Shown one piece after another: positions 36,592 to 45,901 of a stretch of 47,250 nucleotides of DNA (position 1 is its first letter; every line of letters begins with the position of its first letter). A program made the translations under genes and the position numbers. The DNA is from Paludibaculum sp. (lineage in GTDB: Bacteria; Acidobacteriota; Terriglobia; Bryobacterales; Bryobacteraceae): contig JARKQJ010000277.1 of NCBI GenBank assembly GCA_029973955.1, positions 1 to 47,250 of the forward strand, in the 5' to 3' direction. The notes under the pieces were generated by a model, which had not been told where the DNA came from, made no database searches, and saw only the letters and a program-made list of their open reading frames with translations.

Positions 36592-39500
36592 ATGTCTTCC
36601 TCTTTCCTTCGATCCGCCCGCGTCCTGTGTTGCGGGCTGGTCCTCTGCGGCATCGCATCCGCCCAGCTGCAACATGATGTCTATTTCCGGGGCCGGGTCA
36701 TCCGGGAAGATGGCACTCCACCGGAGAAACCCGCGACCATCCAAAGGGTGTGCGACGGCCTGAGAGATTCGATCCGGGAGGGAGGCACATTTCGCCGGAC
36801 GGGCGAGTACATGATCAAGCTGAGCGTCTCGGAGTTCGGCCAGGTCTTCTCCAGCACGTCGCAGTTCAACCTGCTGCCGTGCAGCCTGGAGGCTTCGGCG
36901 CCAGGGTATGTCTCATCACGAATCGACCTGACAGACCGCCGCGTGACGCAGAACCCGCGGCTGCCGGATCTGGTGCTGACGCCAAAGTCGCGCAGCATGG
37001 GGTTGGAAGGACGCCCCTACACGGGGTTGCCGCGCTCGGCGATGAGCGACTGGGAGAAGGCCGTGGCGCTGCTGCTGGCGAAAGATTGGACGAACGCGGA
37101 AGCGCCGCTGCGGGCCACGGTGGCGAAGGCGCCGAAGTTCGCGCCGGGTTGGGCCGCACTGGGGAACCTCTGTGTGCGTCAGGGGAAGCTGGATGAAGCG
37201 CGGCAGGCGCTGGAGCGGGCGGTGGCGTTGGATTCCAAGGAACTGGCGGTCTACCAGATGCTGGCCCAGACGCTGCTGGATCTGAAGGACTACAAGGGCA
37301 TGGCGGAGGTCACGGAGAGGCTGATCGCGGCGGACCGGAAACACGTCTATGTGGACGGCCTGCTGCTGAACGCGGTGGCGCTGTTCCATTTGGAGCAGTA
37401 CGACCAGTCGCTCGAGCGGGTGGACGAAGCGATCCGCTACGACCGGCTGCGGGAACTCCGGCGGGCAGAGTACGTCCGCGGCGCGATCCTGGAGGCAAAG
37501 GGCAACTACGAGGCGGCCAGGGAGAGCCTGCGGAGCTACCTGGCGGCGAATCCGCACGCCAAGGACGCCACGGAGGTGCGGGAGCGGCTGGCGCAGGTCG
37601 GCCAGAAGCGGCCGGCCGAGGTGAAGCTGGAACTGACCAGCGAAGACCTGCAACTGGCGGCCGTGGGCGAGGCGCCGGTGCCGGGAGGGATCCGCGCCTT
37701 TTCGATCATGGCGGAGTTGGGCACTACCCCATCGCCACACGATTTCTATCTGGAGTACTGCCGCGCCATCACGGCGGGCGCGCAGAACGAGCTCAACCGC
37801 ACCACGGAAGCGCGCATGGACGTCATCACGTTCATCGGCATCGTGTCCGCGCTGGAGCGGATGGGCGAGAACAACGAGAGAGGGACGTTGATCCGCCTGT
37901 CGACGGCCACGGAGCCGAAGGCGAACCGGACGCGCGTCATTCTGGGCGAGATGGGGTGGAAACTGGTGCCGAAGGGCTCCGGCTACCTGATGAAGTCCGC
38001 GGGCCTGATTCACGACGGTCAGAGGCAACGCGCGCTGGCGGCGTTCGGGGTGGACGAACTGGAGCTACGCAACGCCCTGCGCGACGGCAAGGAGTTCCAG
38101 TTTGAGATTCCGAGGGAGACGGCCCGGCTGGTGGGTGGGGCGGCCTGGACTGTCCTGCTGAAGGGCATTCCGGAAGCGGCCGGCGGCCCGGCGGAGCTGT
38201 TCATGCGCGACCCGCGTTTTGCGCGGGTGTATAGCGGGCTGGCGCAGATGGACGCCGATTCCGCCGCCACGCTGGTCTCGGCGTTGAAGCTGGCGAACCT
38301 GATCGTGAAGTACTCCGCGCTGACGGCGCGCTACGCCGGCGCCATCGAGGTGCATGACGGGAAGGTGCTGGTGCCGGGCGGAGCGGCGGCGGAGCCGGTC
38401 TGGGCCAAACTGGCCGGACACGACCCGAAGTCCGTGGCTCCCTTCCTGCGAGCGCTGTTCGAACTGGACCAGGGCCGGCTGCTGGCGTTCTATCACGACC
38501 TGGCGCGGGCCGATGCGGCACACCAGAAGTTTTTCGCTCAGGTCAACGGGCGGATGGAGGCGTTCGAACGGTGGTACAGCAACTCCATCGCGCCTCCGGG
38601 CTCGGCGCTGGCGGCGGCGGGATGGCAGAAGGAGATCCTGCAGTCACTCCGGCTGGGCCCTGACGGGCAGATCGCCTTTCCGGGCGGCAAATCCGCCTGG
38701 GGCGCGGAGGCGGAGTCCGACGACGAAATCCTGCTGCGCCGCGCACCGTTGGAGACCTTGGCCGCCGTGGCGAGACTGGAGCGGCGGCGAGGGACGCCCT
38801 TGAGCGCGGCGTCGGCGCAACTGCTGGCGAGGCACCACGCGGATTGGAAGCACCTGTACGGTTATTTCGAAAAGCTCCCTGCGCTCGACGATGAGGCTTT
38901 CGCGGCTTTGGAGCGGTTCTCCCAGGAAGCATTGAGGGCGAAGTCGGCGGAGCGGAACGTGCTGCTGGGCCAGTGGCATTCGGTGGTGGAGTTGATCGTG
39001 CTGGGCAGCCAGTCCGGAGCGCTGACGGCCGGCCAGGCCGCGGAGGCGTTCCGGCAGACTTGCGTGAAGCTGCGCGCGCCGGACCCGTCGGCGGCCGCGC
39101 TGGCAGTGCTGCGGACGGTGGCCGGTGAACCGGGCAGCCTGGACGACAGCGTGCCGAGCCGCCTGCTGCGTCTGCGCGGCGCGCGGCGCAGAGCCTTTGA
39201 AGAGGTCAAGCGGCTGCAGGAGGTCCCGCCCATGGAAGCGCCCGGCAATAGCGCCGAGAAGACCACGGAAGCGTTGAGCGGCGCGGTGTACGCCGCCACG
39301 CTCTCTCCGGCTTACCTGCTGGTGGCAGAAGACCGCCAACTGCTGCACAGGCACCGGTTCCTGCCGGCCGATGCCGGCGACGGGCTGTTCTTCCCCACCG
39401 CGCTGCAGCGGTCCAACGGGCCGGAAGGCAGCGCCTTCCGGGGTGGGTTCAGCACGTTTCAGGAGGTGGCGGGGCCGCTGCGGCGAAGGGCGACGAGAGA

Positions 39501-40398
39501 AGGAGTGCTGGAGGTGGCGCAGGCTCAGGCGGGCAGCGCTCCATCCCAATCTTCCGGGGGGCCGGGAGGAGGCGATTCAGCGAACACGGAAGAGGAATTT
39601 GTCTTTCAGGCGCGTGGCCGCGTGGTGGAGGTCTACGCCACTGTCACCGATAGTCACGGCCGGTATGTGGACGATTTGAAAGCCGATCAGTTTGCGGTGC
39701 TGGAGGAAGGAGTGGCCAAGCCGGTGGCGGCTTTCGAGAGCTACCTGTCCGGCGTATCGGTGGCGCTGGTGTTCGACACCACGGGCAGCATGTCGCGCAC
39801 TTTGCCCTGGCTGAAGAGCGCGGCGCTGGAGCTGGTGGACCAGTTGCGGCCGGTGGACTCAGCGGCGGTCTACACATTTGACGAAAGCGTGACCGAGGTG
39901 CTGCCCTTCACGGAAGACAAGGAGGCCGCCAAGCGCTCGATTTTGAAGATGCGCGCCAACGGCGTGACCGCGCTGTACGAGGCGATGGTGCGGGTGAACC
40001 ACGACCTGGCGGCGCGGGCGGGCAAGAAGGTGATCGTCCTGTTCACCGACGGCGCCGACAACTCGAGCATGTTTTCCTCCGAACTGGCGGTGGAGAGCGC
40101 CAAGCGACGGGGCATCCCTATCTACACGATCGCCGAGGGCGAGGCCGCGATGCACAAGGATCTGGTGGCGAGCCTGAGCCACATATCCAAAGCGACCGGC
40201 GGGACGCCGTTCCTGGTCCGCGATGTGAGCGAAATCGCCGTCATCTTCCAGAAGATCTCGGAAGACCTGATGCACGGGTACCTGCTGGCGTTCCAGCCGG
40301 CGCCGGGCGAGAACCGGGCGTGGCGGAAGATCGAGCTGGTGCTGGGGGGGACGAAGGGGCTGCAGGTGCGGACGCGGGAGGGGTACTACGCGGAGTAA
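36592..40398 (+). CDS. Secreted TPR protein with C-terminal VWFA-related Acidobacterial domain (1268 aa)
   Basis: A signal peptide (SSSFLRSARVLCCGLVLCGIASA) precedes a short beta domain (about 35-130) resembling a carboxypeptidase-regulatory fold. Residues about 155-335 contain TPR-like repeats (WAALGNLCVRQGKLDEARQALERAVAL, YQMLAQTLLDLKDY). A long helical middle with no recognised domain follows (about 340-960), with the DUF1570-like segment DFYLEYCRAITAGAQNELNRTTEARMDVITFI. The end is a von Willebrand A domain (about 1000-1265): VALVFDTTGSMSRT (MIDAS D-x-T-G-S), then VTALYEAMVR and VLFTDGADNSS, closing with YLLAFQP and VRTREGYYA, the hallmark of the 'VWFA-related Acidobacterial domain' family. 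It probably mediates protein contacts at the cell surface. Confidence 0.85.
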   Translation: MSSSFLRSARVLCCGLVLCGIASAQLQHDVYFRGRVIREDGTPPEKPATIQRVCDGLRDSIREGGTFRRTGEYMIKLSVSEFGQVFSSTSQFNLLPCSLEASAPGYVSSRIDLTDRRVTQNPRLPDLVLTPKSRSMGLEGRPYTGLPRSAMSDWEKAVALLLAKDWTNAEAPLRATVAKAPKFAPGWAALGNLCVRQGKLDEARQALERAVALDSKELAVYQMLAQTLLDLKDYKGMAEVTERLIAADRKHVYVDGLLLNAVALFHLEQYDQSLERVDEAIRYDRLRELRRAEYVRGAILEAKGNYEAARESLRSYLAANPHAKDATEVRERLAQVGQKRPAEVKLELTSEDLQLAAVGEAPVPGGIRAFSIMAELGTTPSPHDFYLEYCRAITAGAQNELNRTTEARMDVITFIGIVSALERMGENNERGTLIRLSTATEPKANRTRVILGEMGWKLVPKGSGYLMKSAGLIHDGQRQRALAAFGVDELELRNALRDGKEFQFEIPRETARLVGGAAWTVLLKGIPEAAGGPAELFMRDPRFARVYSGLAQMDADSAATLVSALKLANLIVKYSALTARYAGAIEVHDGKVLVPGGAAAEPVWAKLAGHDPKSVAPFLRALFELDQGRLLAFYHDLARADAAHQKFFAQVNGRMEAFERWYSNSIAPPGSALAAAGWQKEILQSLRLGPDGQIAFPGGKSAWGAEAESDDEILLRRAPLETLAAVARLERRRGTPLSAASAQLLARHHADWKHLYGYFEKLPALDDEAFAALERFSQEALRAKSAERNVLLGQWHSVVELIVLGSQSGALTAGQAAEAFRQTCVKLRAPDPSAAALAVLRTVAGEPGSLDDSVPSRLLRLRGARRRAFEEVKRLQEVPPMEAPGNSAEKTTEALSGAVYAATLSPAYLLVAEDRQLLHRHRFLPADAGDGLFFPTALQRSNGPEGSAFRGGFSTFQEVAGPLRRRATREGVLEVAQAQAGSAPSQSSGGPGGGDSANTEEEFVFQARGRVVEVYATVTDSHGRYVDDLKADQFAVLEEGVAKPVAAFESYLSGVSVALVFDTTGSMSRTLPWLKSAALELVDQLRPVDSAAVYTFDESVTEVLPFTEDKEAAKRSILKMRANGVTALYEAMVRVNHDLAARAGKKVIVLFTDGADNSSMFSSELAVESAKRRGIPIYTIAEGEAAMHKDLVASLSHISKATGGTPFLVRDVSEIAVIFQKISEDLMHGYLLAFQPAPGENRAWRKIELVLGGTKGLQVRTREGYYAE

Positions 40399-40801
40399 AC
40401 CCGGCTCTCCTGGAGGGCCAGGAACAACACGATCATAGCGCCGAACGCAAGGTTTTTCGTGCTTCGGACGGTTCTCGGAGAATCGGGGCGGTGAGGGGGG
40501 AACGGCTACCGCGAAGGATCAGAACGATCAGGCGGCCCACTCCGTCCATGCTCCACCGCCTCCGCCAGTTGAACTACAGGCCCCAGCGGGAAAGCAAGCT
40601 GGACCGAACCTACAACATATACCCAACGATCCAAATTCGCCCGACAATCCGTTCGGCAAGGCATATATCATTCAGCATGAAGACCCGCGCTAAGAAAATC
40701 ACTGACATTACTGGCGCGCTGGACTTGGAAAGCAGACTAGGAGGCGGTCTCTCTTTGCATCCGTCGGATATCCTTTCGTACTGTTACTGGGATGAGGAGC
40801 G
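40399..40801. other. Intergenic region between the VWFA gene and cap3 with a coding-like remnant
   Basis: No intact gene. On the plus strand one frame stays open from about 40439 to a TAA at 40691-40693 and reads like real protein (a Pro run, then PDNPFGKAYIIQHEDPR at the end) but has no ATG, GTG or TTG. It may be the 3' remnant of a lost gene. Composition changes from the GC-rich backbone to the AT-richer CBASS region here, so this is the probable left border of the acquired island. Confidence 0.4.
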
Positions 40802-41287
40802 CTATCCCAGGCGTTGGGCAGTATGGAACACCTTGCCATCGTGTACACTGACGTACCAACCATCTGGCGATTCTTGCGTCCCGACGATGACGAAGCACAA
40901 CCCGTTGAGCACGGACCGGGCACTGAAGGCATGATCAGCGGCAAGGCGCTCATCGGTGCTTGAGGGCCTAGGAATGGTTTCTGCGTGGGTATGCCACAGT
41001 CCGATGCAATAGAGCCCCTTCGAGAGCCTCACGATCCGCTCTCGTTCGGCTTCATCAGCATCGAATGTGACAGAGATTCTGGTCGATTTGACGCGCGTGA
41101 GGACGGTGGCCTCCGATATGCAGATTGCTGGGCTGGTGAGATCTTGACTGAAGAGTTGCCCCACGACTTCCTTCTGATACCACCGGCATTGGCGGTGGCT
41201 GTTCATCACTGCCGCTGCCTCGTCGGAAAGCAGAACCGTCCAGCAAGCGCCAGGGATACGAAATTCAAGGGGTGGTTCAGTGGTCAA
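40802..41287 (-). CDS. cap3: CBASS Cap3: JAB/JAMM-domain isopeptidase (161 aa)
   Basis: The JAMM zinc-peptidase signature is complete: E40 (KEVVGQLF), then H99-T-H101-x7-S109-x2-D112 in LWHTHAETIPRPSSTD. Cap3 removes the CD-NTase from targets to which Cap2 has attached it, reversing the priming of the cyclase (established for type II CBASS). The start is a TTG that overlaps the end of cap2 by 11 bases; GGAGG lies six bases upstream, inside cap2. No ATG gives a sensible N-terminus. The length fits the family. It is the last gene of the operon. Confidence 0.9.
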   Translation of the reverse strand: MTTEPPLEFRIPGACWTVLLSDEAAAVMNSHRQCRWYQKEVVGQLFSQDLTSPAICISEATVLTRVKSTRISVTFDADEAERERIVRLSKGLYCIGLWHTHAETIPRPSSTDERLAADHAFSARSVLNGLCFVIVGTQESPDGWYVSVHDGKVFHTAQRLG

Positions 41288-42977
41288 GCAGGGCCTCCGC
41301 GTACGGTCGCCTCTGAACGACCGCGTATAGTCCTGCCGGGAAAGGGACGTCGCGGTGGAACTTGACGGTGGCCGAAGAGCGCTCGAAGAATGCACGAGGC
41401 CGAACGAGGGAGACAACGTCTGAACTCGCGTCTTCGCCCCGCAGCAATGCAAGCGCACGGCGTGCGGCCAGCGACGCCGCTTCCCAGGCGTCAGCCATAC
41501 CGAATGGATGAAAACCTTGCCCGCAGCCGGGGTGCCTGCGCTCCACATCATCAGGCCAAAGGGCGATGTTGACGGCAGTTTCAGCAGGATCGGAGGCGGG
41601 CCAGGAATCAGAGCCAGCGATCGCTACTACATGCGCAGCCGCCCCGAATGGTTCCATCCACAGCATCATCATCGGGGCGTTCTTGTACGTTGTATTCCTA
41701 GCGTGGGTGGTCGCCATTCGCACCGACCTCTCCCCCGTGCAGTCGAAGAGGAGATGCGGCACGGGATGGGATTCGGCTAACCATTGCTGGGCACCGTACG
41801 TGCGCGGCGTCACCTTGACGCCGGGTATTGCATTTGTCAGGCGATTACAAATCTGCTCGGCCTTGTAGAAGCCTGCTGATCCGATGCCGAGTGGATGGCG
41901 TGACACGTTCTCGGGCTGCATGAGCTCCGGGTCCACAACTTCGATGGTTCCAACCCCGGCACGAGCAAGGAGTTCGATGGTCGGTGCACCGAGTGAACCA
42001 CAGCCGAAGACCACCACGCGTTTTCTCGTCAAGACATTGAGTTGTTCCTGTTCGTGATCTCGGGCAAGCACCCACCGGCGGTCGATGCGAGTCACCCTGA
42101 TTGGAACGATGGTGGCACGGGTCGATGCTCGGGCCACCAGAGGGAGGATGCGCCACCCGTAAGCCACGGAGGCTTGCTGTAGAACGATAAACAGGGGCGC
42201 GTCGGTTGCGCGATTTCTCGTTTGGTACCAGTCCGCAGTGGCCCCAGCGATCCCGGCAATCTCGTCTACCAGAGCGGCTAAGGCTTCGAAGGACCGCGGC
42301 CAGTCATTTGGCGTCCAACGGCGATGAAGGGGTAACGGCGCGATGAGCGCGCTCCCATTGAGGATGGTTCCGAGCGACCAGCCAACGGCTTCCGCCAACA
42401 TCTTCGGCCCTCCCTCGCGGGTTGACACGATAGCGCGCGTGCGACTAGCAAGATGAAGGGCCTTCGCCCGATGTAGGTGCTCGACGGACGGATCGGCGTC
42501 GAGGAGAAGTTCCTCCGTCTGATGTTTCTTCGGCATACGGGAGGGGGCGGCGTGCCGCAACCAGTAGTCATGGGCATCCCGTTGGAATTCCTCTTCGACC
42601 CACTTTGCGTCACCAGAGCGTTCGACGTAGTCAAAGAACACATTGAGGACCAAGCCGGCGGCGGCCCTGGGATCGTCGAGATGAGAGGGTTCCGGCAGAA
42701 CGCCGTGGCAGAAATTCCCATTAGCCTCGATGTGAGGGAGTTTGAGGCACAGTGCCGGATCGAGTTCGATACGGAGCGGAGTGAATGGAAAACCGGTAGG
42801 CAGTAGAATCCTGGGGCGGACGTCACCCAAGTGAGTGTAGTGTTCTCTTAGTTCCCACGCCCCGGCGCAGCCACTGCGCTCCACGACTGTCAGGCTGACT
42901 GGCGTGACCACGTGCGACGTGTCGAGCCAGCGACGGACGTCGTCTATCGCGGTTGGGTCGAGAAGCGGCTGTAGCAT
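41277..42977 (-). CDS. cap2: CBASS Cap2: E2-E1 fusion ubiquitin-transferase-like protein (566 aa)
   Basis: The N-terminal 140 residues are an E2-like domain with the catalytic Cys90 in EANGNFCHGV. A linker region (about 150-310) connects to a ThiF/E1-type adenylation domain: nucleotide loop VVVFGCGSLGAP (GxGxxG at 325-330), acidic strand end VVDPELMQPENVSRHPLG with D349, N357 and R360, and FDCTGERSVR. C485 in HPGCGQGF is the likely E1 catalytic Cys. Cap2 activates the C-terminus of the CD-NTase and conjugates it to cellular targets, which raises cyclase activity (known for this family). The ATG lies 12 bases after the CD-NTase stop, with GGAAGAAG as ribosome binding site. Confidence 0.93.
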   Translation of the reverse strand: MLQPLLDPTAIDDVRRWLDTSHVVTPVSLTVVERSGCAGAWELREHYTHLGDVRPRILLPTGFPFTPLRIELDPALCLKLPHIEANGNFCHGVLPEPSHLDDPRAAAGLVLNVFFDYVERSGDAKWVEEEFQRDAHDYWLRHAAPSRMPKKHQTEELLLDADPSVEHLHRAKALHLASRTRAIVSTREGGPKMLAEAVGWSLGTILNGSALIAPLPLHRRWTPNDWPRSFEALAALVDEIAGIAGATADWYQTRNRATDAPLFIVLQQASVAYGWRILPLVARASTRATIVPIRVTRIDRRWVLARDHEQEQLNVLTRKRVVVFGCGSLGAPTIELLARAGVGTIEVVDPELMQPENVSRHPLGIGSAGFYKAEQICNRLTNAIPGVKVTPRTYGAQQWLAESHPVPHLLFDCTGERSVRMATTHARNTTYKNAPMMMLWMEPFGAAAHVVAIAGSDSWPASDPAETAVNIALWPDDVERRHPGCGQGFHPFGMADAWEAASLAARRALALLRGEDASSDVVSLVRPRAFFERSSATVKFHRDVPFPAGLYAVVQRRPYAEALLDH

Positions 42978-42989
42978 TCAGTCTTCTTC

Positions 42990-44216
42990 CTACGCAAGGG
43001 TTCGGGTATTGCGGCTGACAGGCGTAGCAATTTTGGGGTTGCTAACGGTGATTCCTGATGACGCAATCAGGCTCTTGAGCAGGGTTGCAGACGTCTGCAC
43101 CTCTCCAATACTGGCCTTCCATGCATCGACACCAACCTGGCCGAAGACGGCCTTGAGCTTGTTCTCGCTGCTCTTGGAGTATTCATCGGTGAGCAAGGCT
43201 TCGAGATCATCTTCAAGGCGCTGGTGCCATCGCCGAAACTCGCCCGCACGGAGTCCGTTATCGGAATTCCATTTATCGGCGAAGTTCTCCGAGTCGAGCA
43301 TCGGATTGCAGACATAGTAGTTGCCGTTTGCATCGCGCTTGATATCGTTTGGCATCTCTTCGACGATGGCCAGGACAACCTCAATGGGAGAGGTAAACAA
43401 GTTGCGGCGAGTACGCCAGATCCTTTCAAACGCATGACCCGCCAGTGTGACGATGATAACGGAGATGGGACAGCCTTCCTTCTCCTTCTCATTCGCGGTG
43501 AAGTACAAATTGTCGCGGTGGAGTTTTAACAGCTGTATGGTACGGCGCAAAATATCGTCGATTCGCACCGGTTCTTTCGGCAGAGGTTCGACGGACTTTC
43601 TAGCTTCAACGAGGCTTCCGAGGCCACTGGCAGACTGGAAGGAAAACTGACGATCAGCGCGCTCGCATAACCAATCTGCAAATTCGACAGGGTTGGAAGG
43701 ACTCCACCTTGTTTCAGGGTCGCGCACGCGCAGTGCAGCACCCGAGGCGTGACTGGGATCGGGAACAGCCGGTGTTACGTCGAAGTAGTAAGGCTTGCCT
43801 GGATACTGTAAACGCCAGCACCGGCGTTTCGGCGTCGGCGGTCCGGTCACGGATTCGTCGCCTTGAAGGGCTACACCAAAATGCTGAAATAGGTATTCTG
43901 GATCAGGATTGTGGTAGCGCGGACCGGAGAGCGCGACCACGATATCGAGATCGAAGTTGGATCTTCCTGGTGGGCGGATCGTAGTCTGCGTTCGCATCGA
44001 GCCTTGCGGAAATACATCCACATCTTGATGGGTCAGCTCCAAGTTGTCTGCGATGCGGTTTGCCAGTGTCTTGTACTCCTGTTCGGCATCCTTGCGGGCG
44101 TGGGGATCGAGCTCCAGGCGGCGCAGCAACCGCACCATGAGCTGTTCCCAGCGCGCCTCCGATTTCGTCAGGTTCAGGGATTCCTGAATGCGTTTGGTAA
44201 AGGTCTTGTTGTTCAT
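42990..44216 (-). CDS. CBASS CD-NTase (cGAS/DncV-like nucleotidyltransferase, 408 aa)
   Basis: The catalytic core is clear: G72-S73 in FPQGSMRTQTTIRP, D89-L-D91 in SNFDLDIVVAL and the third carboxylate D146 in YYFDVTPAVP. The C-terminal helical half ends with ...NPMLDSENFADKWN, a segment typical of the DncV-related clades, and a flexible tail finishing in TRTLA; an accessible small C-terminal residue is what Cap2 needs. On phage infection it would make a cyclic di- or trinucleotide that activates the SAVED domain of Cap5. The clade (CdnD, CdnG or other) and product cannot be fixed by eye. The start is ATG 44216 with TAGGAGAA upstream, 11 bases after the cap5 stop; the longer open frame is rejected. 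Confidence 0.93.
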   Translation of the reverse strand: MNNKTFTKRIQESLNLTKSEARWEQLMVRLLRRLELDPHARKDAEQEYKTLANRIADNLELTHQDVDVFPQGSMRTQTTIRPPGRSNFDLDIVVALSGPRYHNPDPEYLFQHFGVALQGDESVTGPPTPKRRCWRLQYPGKPYYFDVTPAVPDPSHASGAALRVRDPETRWSPSNPVEFADWLCERADRQFSFQSASGLGSLVEARKSVEPLPKEPVRIDDILRRTIQLLKLHRDNLYFTANEKEKEGCPISVIIVTLAGHAFERIWRTRRNLFTSPIEVVLAIVEEMPNDIKRDANGNYYVCNPMLDSENFADKWNSDNGLRAGEFRRWHQRLEDDLEALLTDEYSKSSENKLKAVFGQVGVDAWKASIGEVQTSATLLKSLIASSGITVSNPKIATPVSRNTRTLA

Positions 44217-44227
44217 CAAAGATTCTC

Positions 44228-45859
44228 CTAGTTCAACGGGCAAGATGCCGCCGTTTCGACATGGACAACGTGCTGTGAGGTGATGCGAACGGTTGGTAAA
44301 AACGAACCGCGACCCGCAGTTGCGGCGCGTTCGTAGAGAACAAAATCCGGCTGGCAACGAGCCTGCATCTTTTGGCCGAGGCGTACACATGCCGTTATAG
44401 GCGCGATTACGACCAAGTTGACCGTCAAGGCGCGCCACTCATCTTGAACAGTGCGCAGCGCCGAATCTAAAGCGAGACCAAACTGCTGGAGGTCCTCGGG
44501 ATGACCAATCACTTGACGGCTCGGTTGATCAACGGTTACCACAATGGTGGGGTGCTTCCATTTTCCGTTCTCGTGGATGTCGGGGGGCAATTCACTGGCG
44601 GGTATGGTGTTGGTGAGATAGACAAGCAGTGTCGCTTCGTGACGACCCGCCTCGGGCTGGTGGAGGACCTTAACGTGGTACTTATCTGCGGAAGGCGGGT
44701 CACCTCTCCACGCCCATTGCCCGCCATATGTGCCTGCCACTTGATCGCGGTGGAATTGGAACAGATAGATTGATCGGGCCTCGCCGAGGAGACGCCCGGT
44801 CAGAACCAGAACCGACGTAGAGTGGGGGGCTGGGAACAGCGCGATCGGCAAGCCCTGTGGGGAATCGTGAGCAGTCCCATTCAAAGTGGCCTGAAGGCGG
44901 GGGATCTCCGCCCTGAGCAGACCGAAGAAGCTGGGCCAGTAGGCGGTTGAATGGGGATCACCCAAGTGACCGCCGTGATTGGCGAAGAACTCGGGTCGAT
45001 TGTTATCCCGTCGAAGATGCTGAAGCCACATGGCTTCCTCTGCAACTCGTTCGTCGAAGCCCGCAGACTGGCCCTGGATATTACCAGCTAGCACGAGGAC
45101 ACGCGCAAGGGGGTACCGCAAGGAGTCCAGGCAGTGCTCGACGTTCGCCATGCTTCGCTGGCGCATGTCCAGCAGACGATGCTCCGAGTATTGGTTCGGA
45201 GCGACCCGGTCGATGAGCCGGTGGCATTTGTCGCACAAGAGCAGAATGTTTGACGGATCGTCGCACAGGAGAGGGGAACGGACCTTATCACCGCGGGGGC
45301 CGTCCGGCGAAGACGCAACAATGTGTGCGAAATAGGCGAAATTGCCACGGGTGCCCGGCCGGAGATGAGTTCGTAGGTTCGCGCCACACCCTTCGAACTG
45401 ACAGCGCCAAGCGGCGAGCGACACCACTTCGTCCATGGTCGGCCTAGTGATGTCGCCCCGTCCAATCTTGGTTACCTTGTCCCGTCGCCTCAACCACTCT
45501 TTCAGCTTGGCAGGGGACGCCATTTGAGAGTTCATGACATCGGCCGATACCTGCGTCAGATCAGCAGCCTGTACGTCTTCCCAAGTGAGCTGTTTTGCCA
45601 TGGCCGCGACTTTAATTTGGTCGAGCGATTCGTCGCCCAGATCCCCGGCGCCGACCTCAAACCATGACGCGCCTGCTTGGTCGGCGGCAAGGATGCGAAC
45701 AGCGAAGGCATTGGCGATGACATGCCACCGTGCTCGGCCTTGAGCGTGGTGGCGCCTCAATTCCGCGGCGAGTTCGTGATCGCGTAGTCCGTGCTCGATT
45801 TCGGCCGGGGTGGCGTCCGTTCTTGCGAGAAGTATTGGTGTCGTTACGGCTGGCAGCAT
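44228..45859 (-). CDS. cap5: CBASS effector Cap5: HNH endonuclease fused to a SAVED sensor, with N-terminal extension (543 aa)
   Basis: The HNH/zinc unit lies at residues about 150-225: C153 and C158 (WRCQFEGC), H179 in YFAHIVASSPDGPRGD, N204 in DPSNILLLC, then C209, C212 and H213 (LLCDKCHRLID). The C-terminal half (about 330-530) fits a SAVED domain: two Rossmann-like halves with PIALFPAPHSTSVLVLTG and, near the end, LVVIAPITACVRLGQKMQARC and PDFVLYER. SAVED binds the cyclic nucleotide from the CD-NTase; oligomerisation then activates the HNH nuclease, which degrades cellular DNA and stops phage spread. About 150 residues precede the HNH, longer than I expect for Cap5, and their role is unknown. 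ATG 45859 is chosen; an upstream TTG-type start would lie inside the operator. Confidence 0.9.
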   Translation of the reverse strand: MLPAVTTPILLARTDATPAEIEHGLRDHELAAELRRHHAQGRARWHVIANAFAVRILAADQAGASWFEVGAGDLGDESLDQIKVAAMAKQLTWEDVQAADLTQVSADVMNSQMASPAKLKEWLRRRDKVTKIGRGDITRPTMDEVVSLAAWRCQFEGCGANLRTHLRPGTRGNFAYFAHIVASSPDGPRGDKVRSPLLCDDPSNILLLCDKCHRLIDRVAPNQYSEHRLLDMRQRSMANVEHCLDSLRYPLARVLVLAGNIQGQSAGFDERVAEEAMWLQHLRRDNNRPEFFANHGGHLGDPHSTAYWPSFFGLLRAEIPRLQATLNGTAHDSPQGLPIALFPAPHSTSVLVLTGRLLGEARSIYLFQFHRDQVAGTYGGQWAWRGDPPSADKYHVKVLHQPEAGRHEATLLVYLTNTIPASELPPDIHENGKWKHPTIVVTVDQPSRQVIGHPEDLQQFGLALDSALRTVQDEWRALTVNLVVIAPITACVRLGQKMQARCQPDFVLYERAATAGRGSFLPTVRITSQHVVHVETAASCPLN

Positions 45860-45901
45860 ACGTCTTGTTTCTATACTAGCATAGTTTTTAGACTTGCACA
45901 A
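45850..45901. promoter_or_regulatory. Divergent CBASS promoters with palindromic operator, likely CapW site
   Basis: CTATACTAGCATAG (45871-45884) is a 14-bp palindrome with one mismatched symmetric pair. Leftward (cap5 operon) promoter: -35 TTGTGC (45896-45901 on the complement), 17-base spacer, -10 TAGTAT (45873-45878). Rightward (capW) promoter: -35 CTGGCA (45850-45855), 16-base spacer, -10 TATACT (45872-45877). The palindrome covers both -10 boxes, so one bound dimer could silence both directions. Boxes are only partial matches to consensus; the operator role is inferred from position and symmetry. Confidence 0.55.

Noticed and set aside
41288..41551. Longer N-terminus for Cap3
   Set aside because: It runs antiparallel in frame through cap2 coding sequence with low-complexity residues; the TTG with GGAGG at the cap2 end fits better.
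44217..44438. Longer N-terminus for the CD-NTase
   Set aside because: It would overlap cap5 by over 200 bases; ATG 44216 has TAGGAGAA upstream and gives the usual family start.
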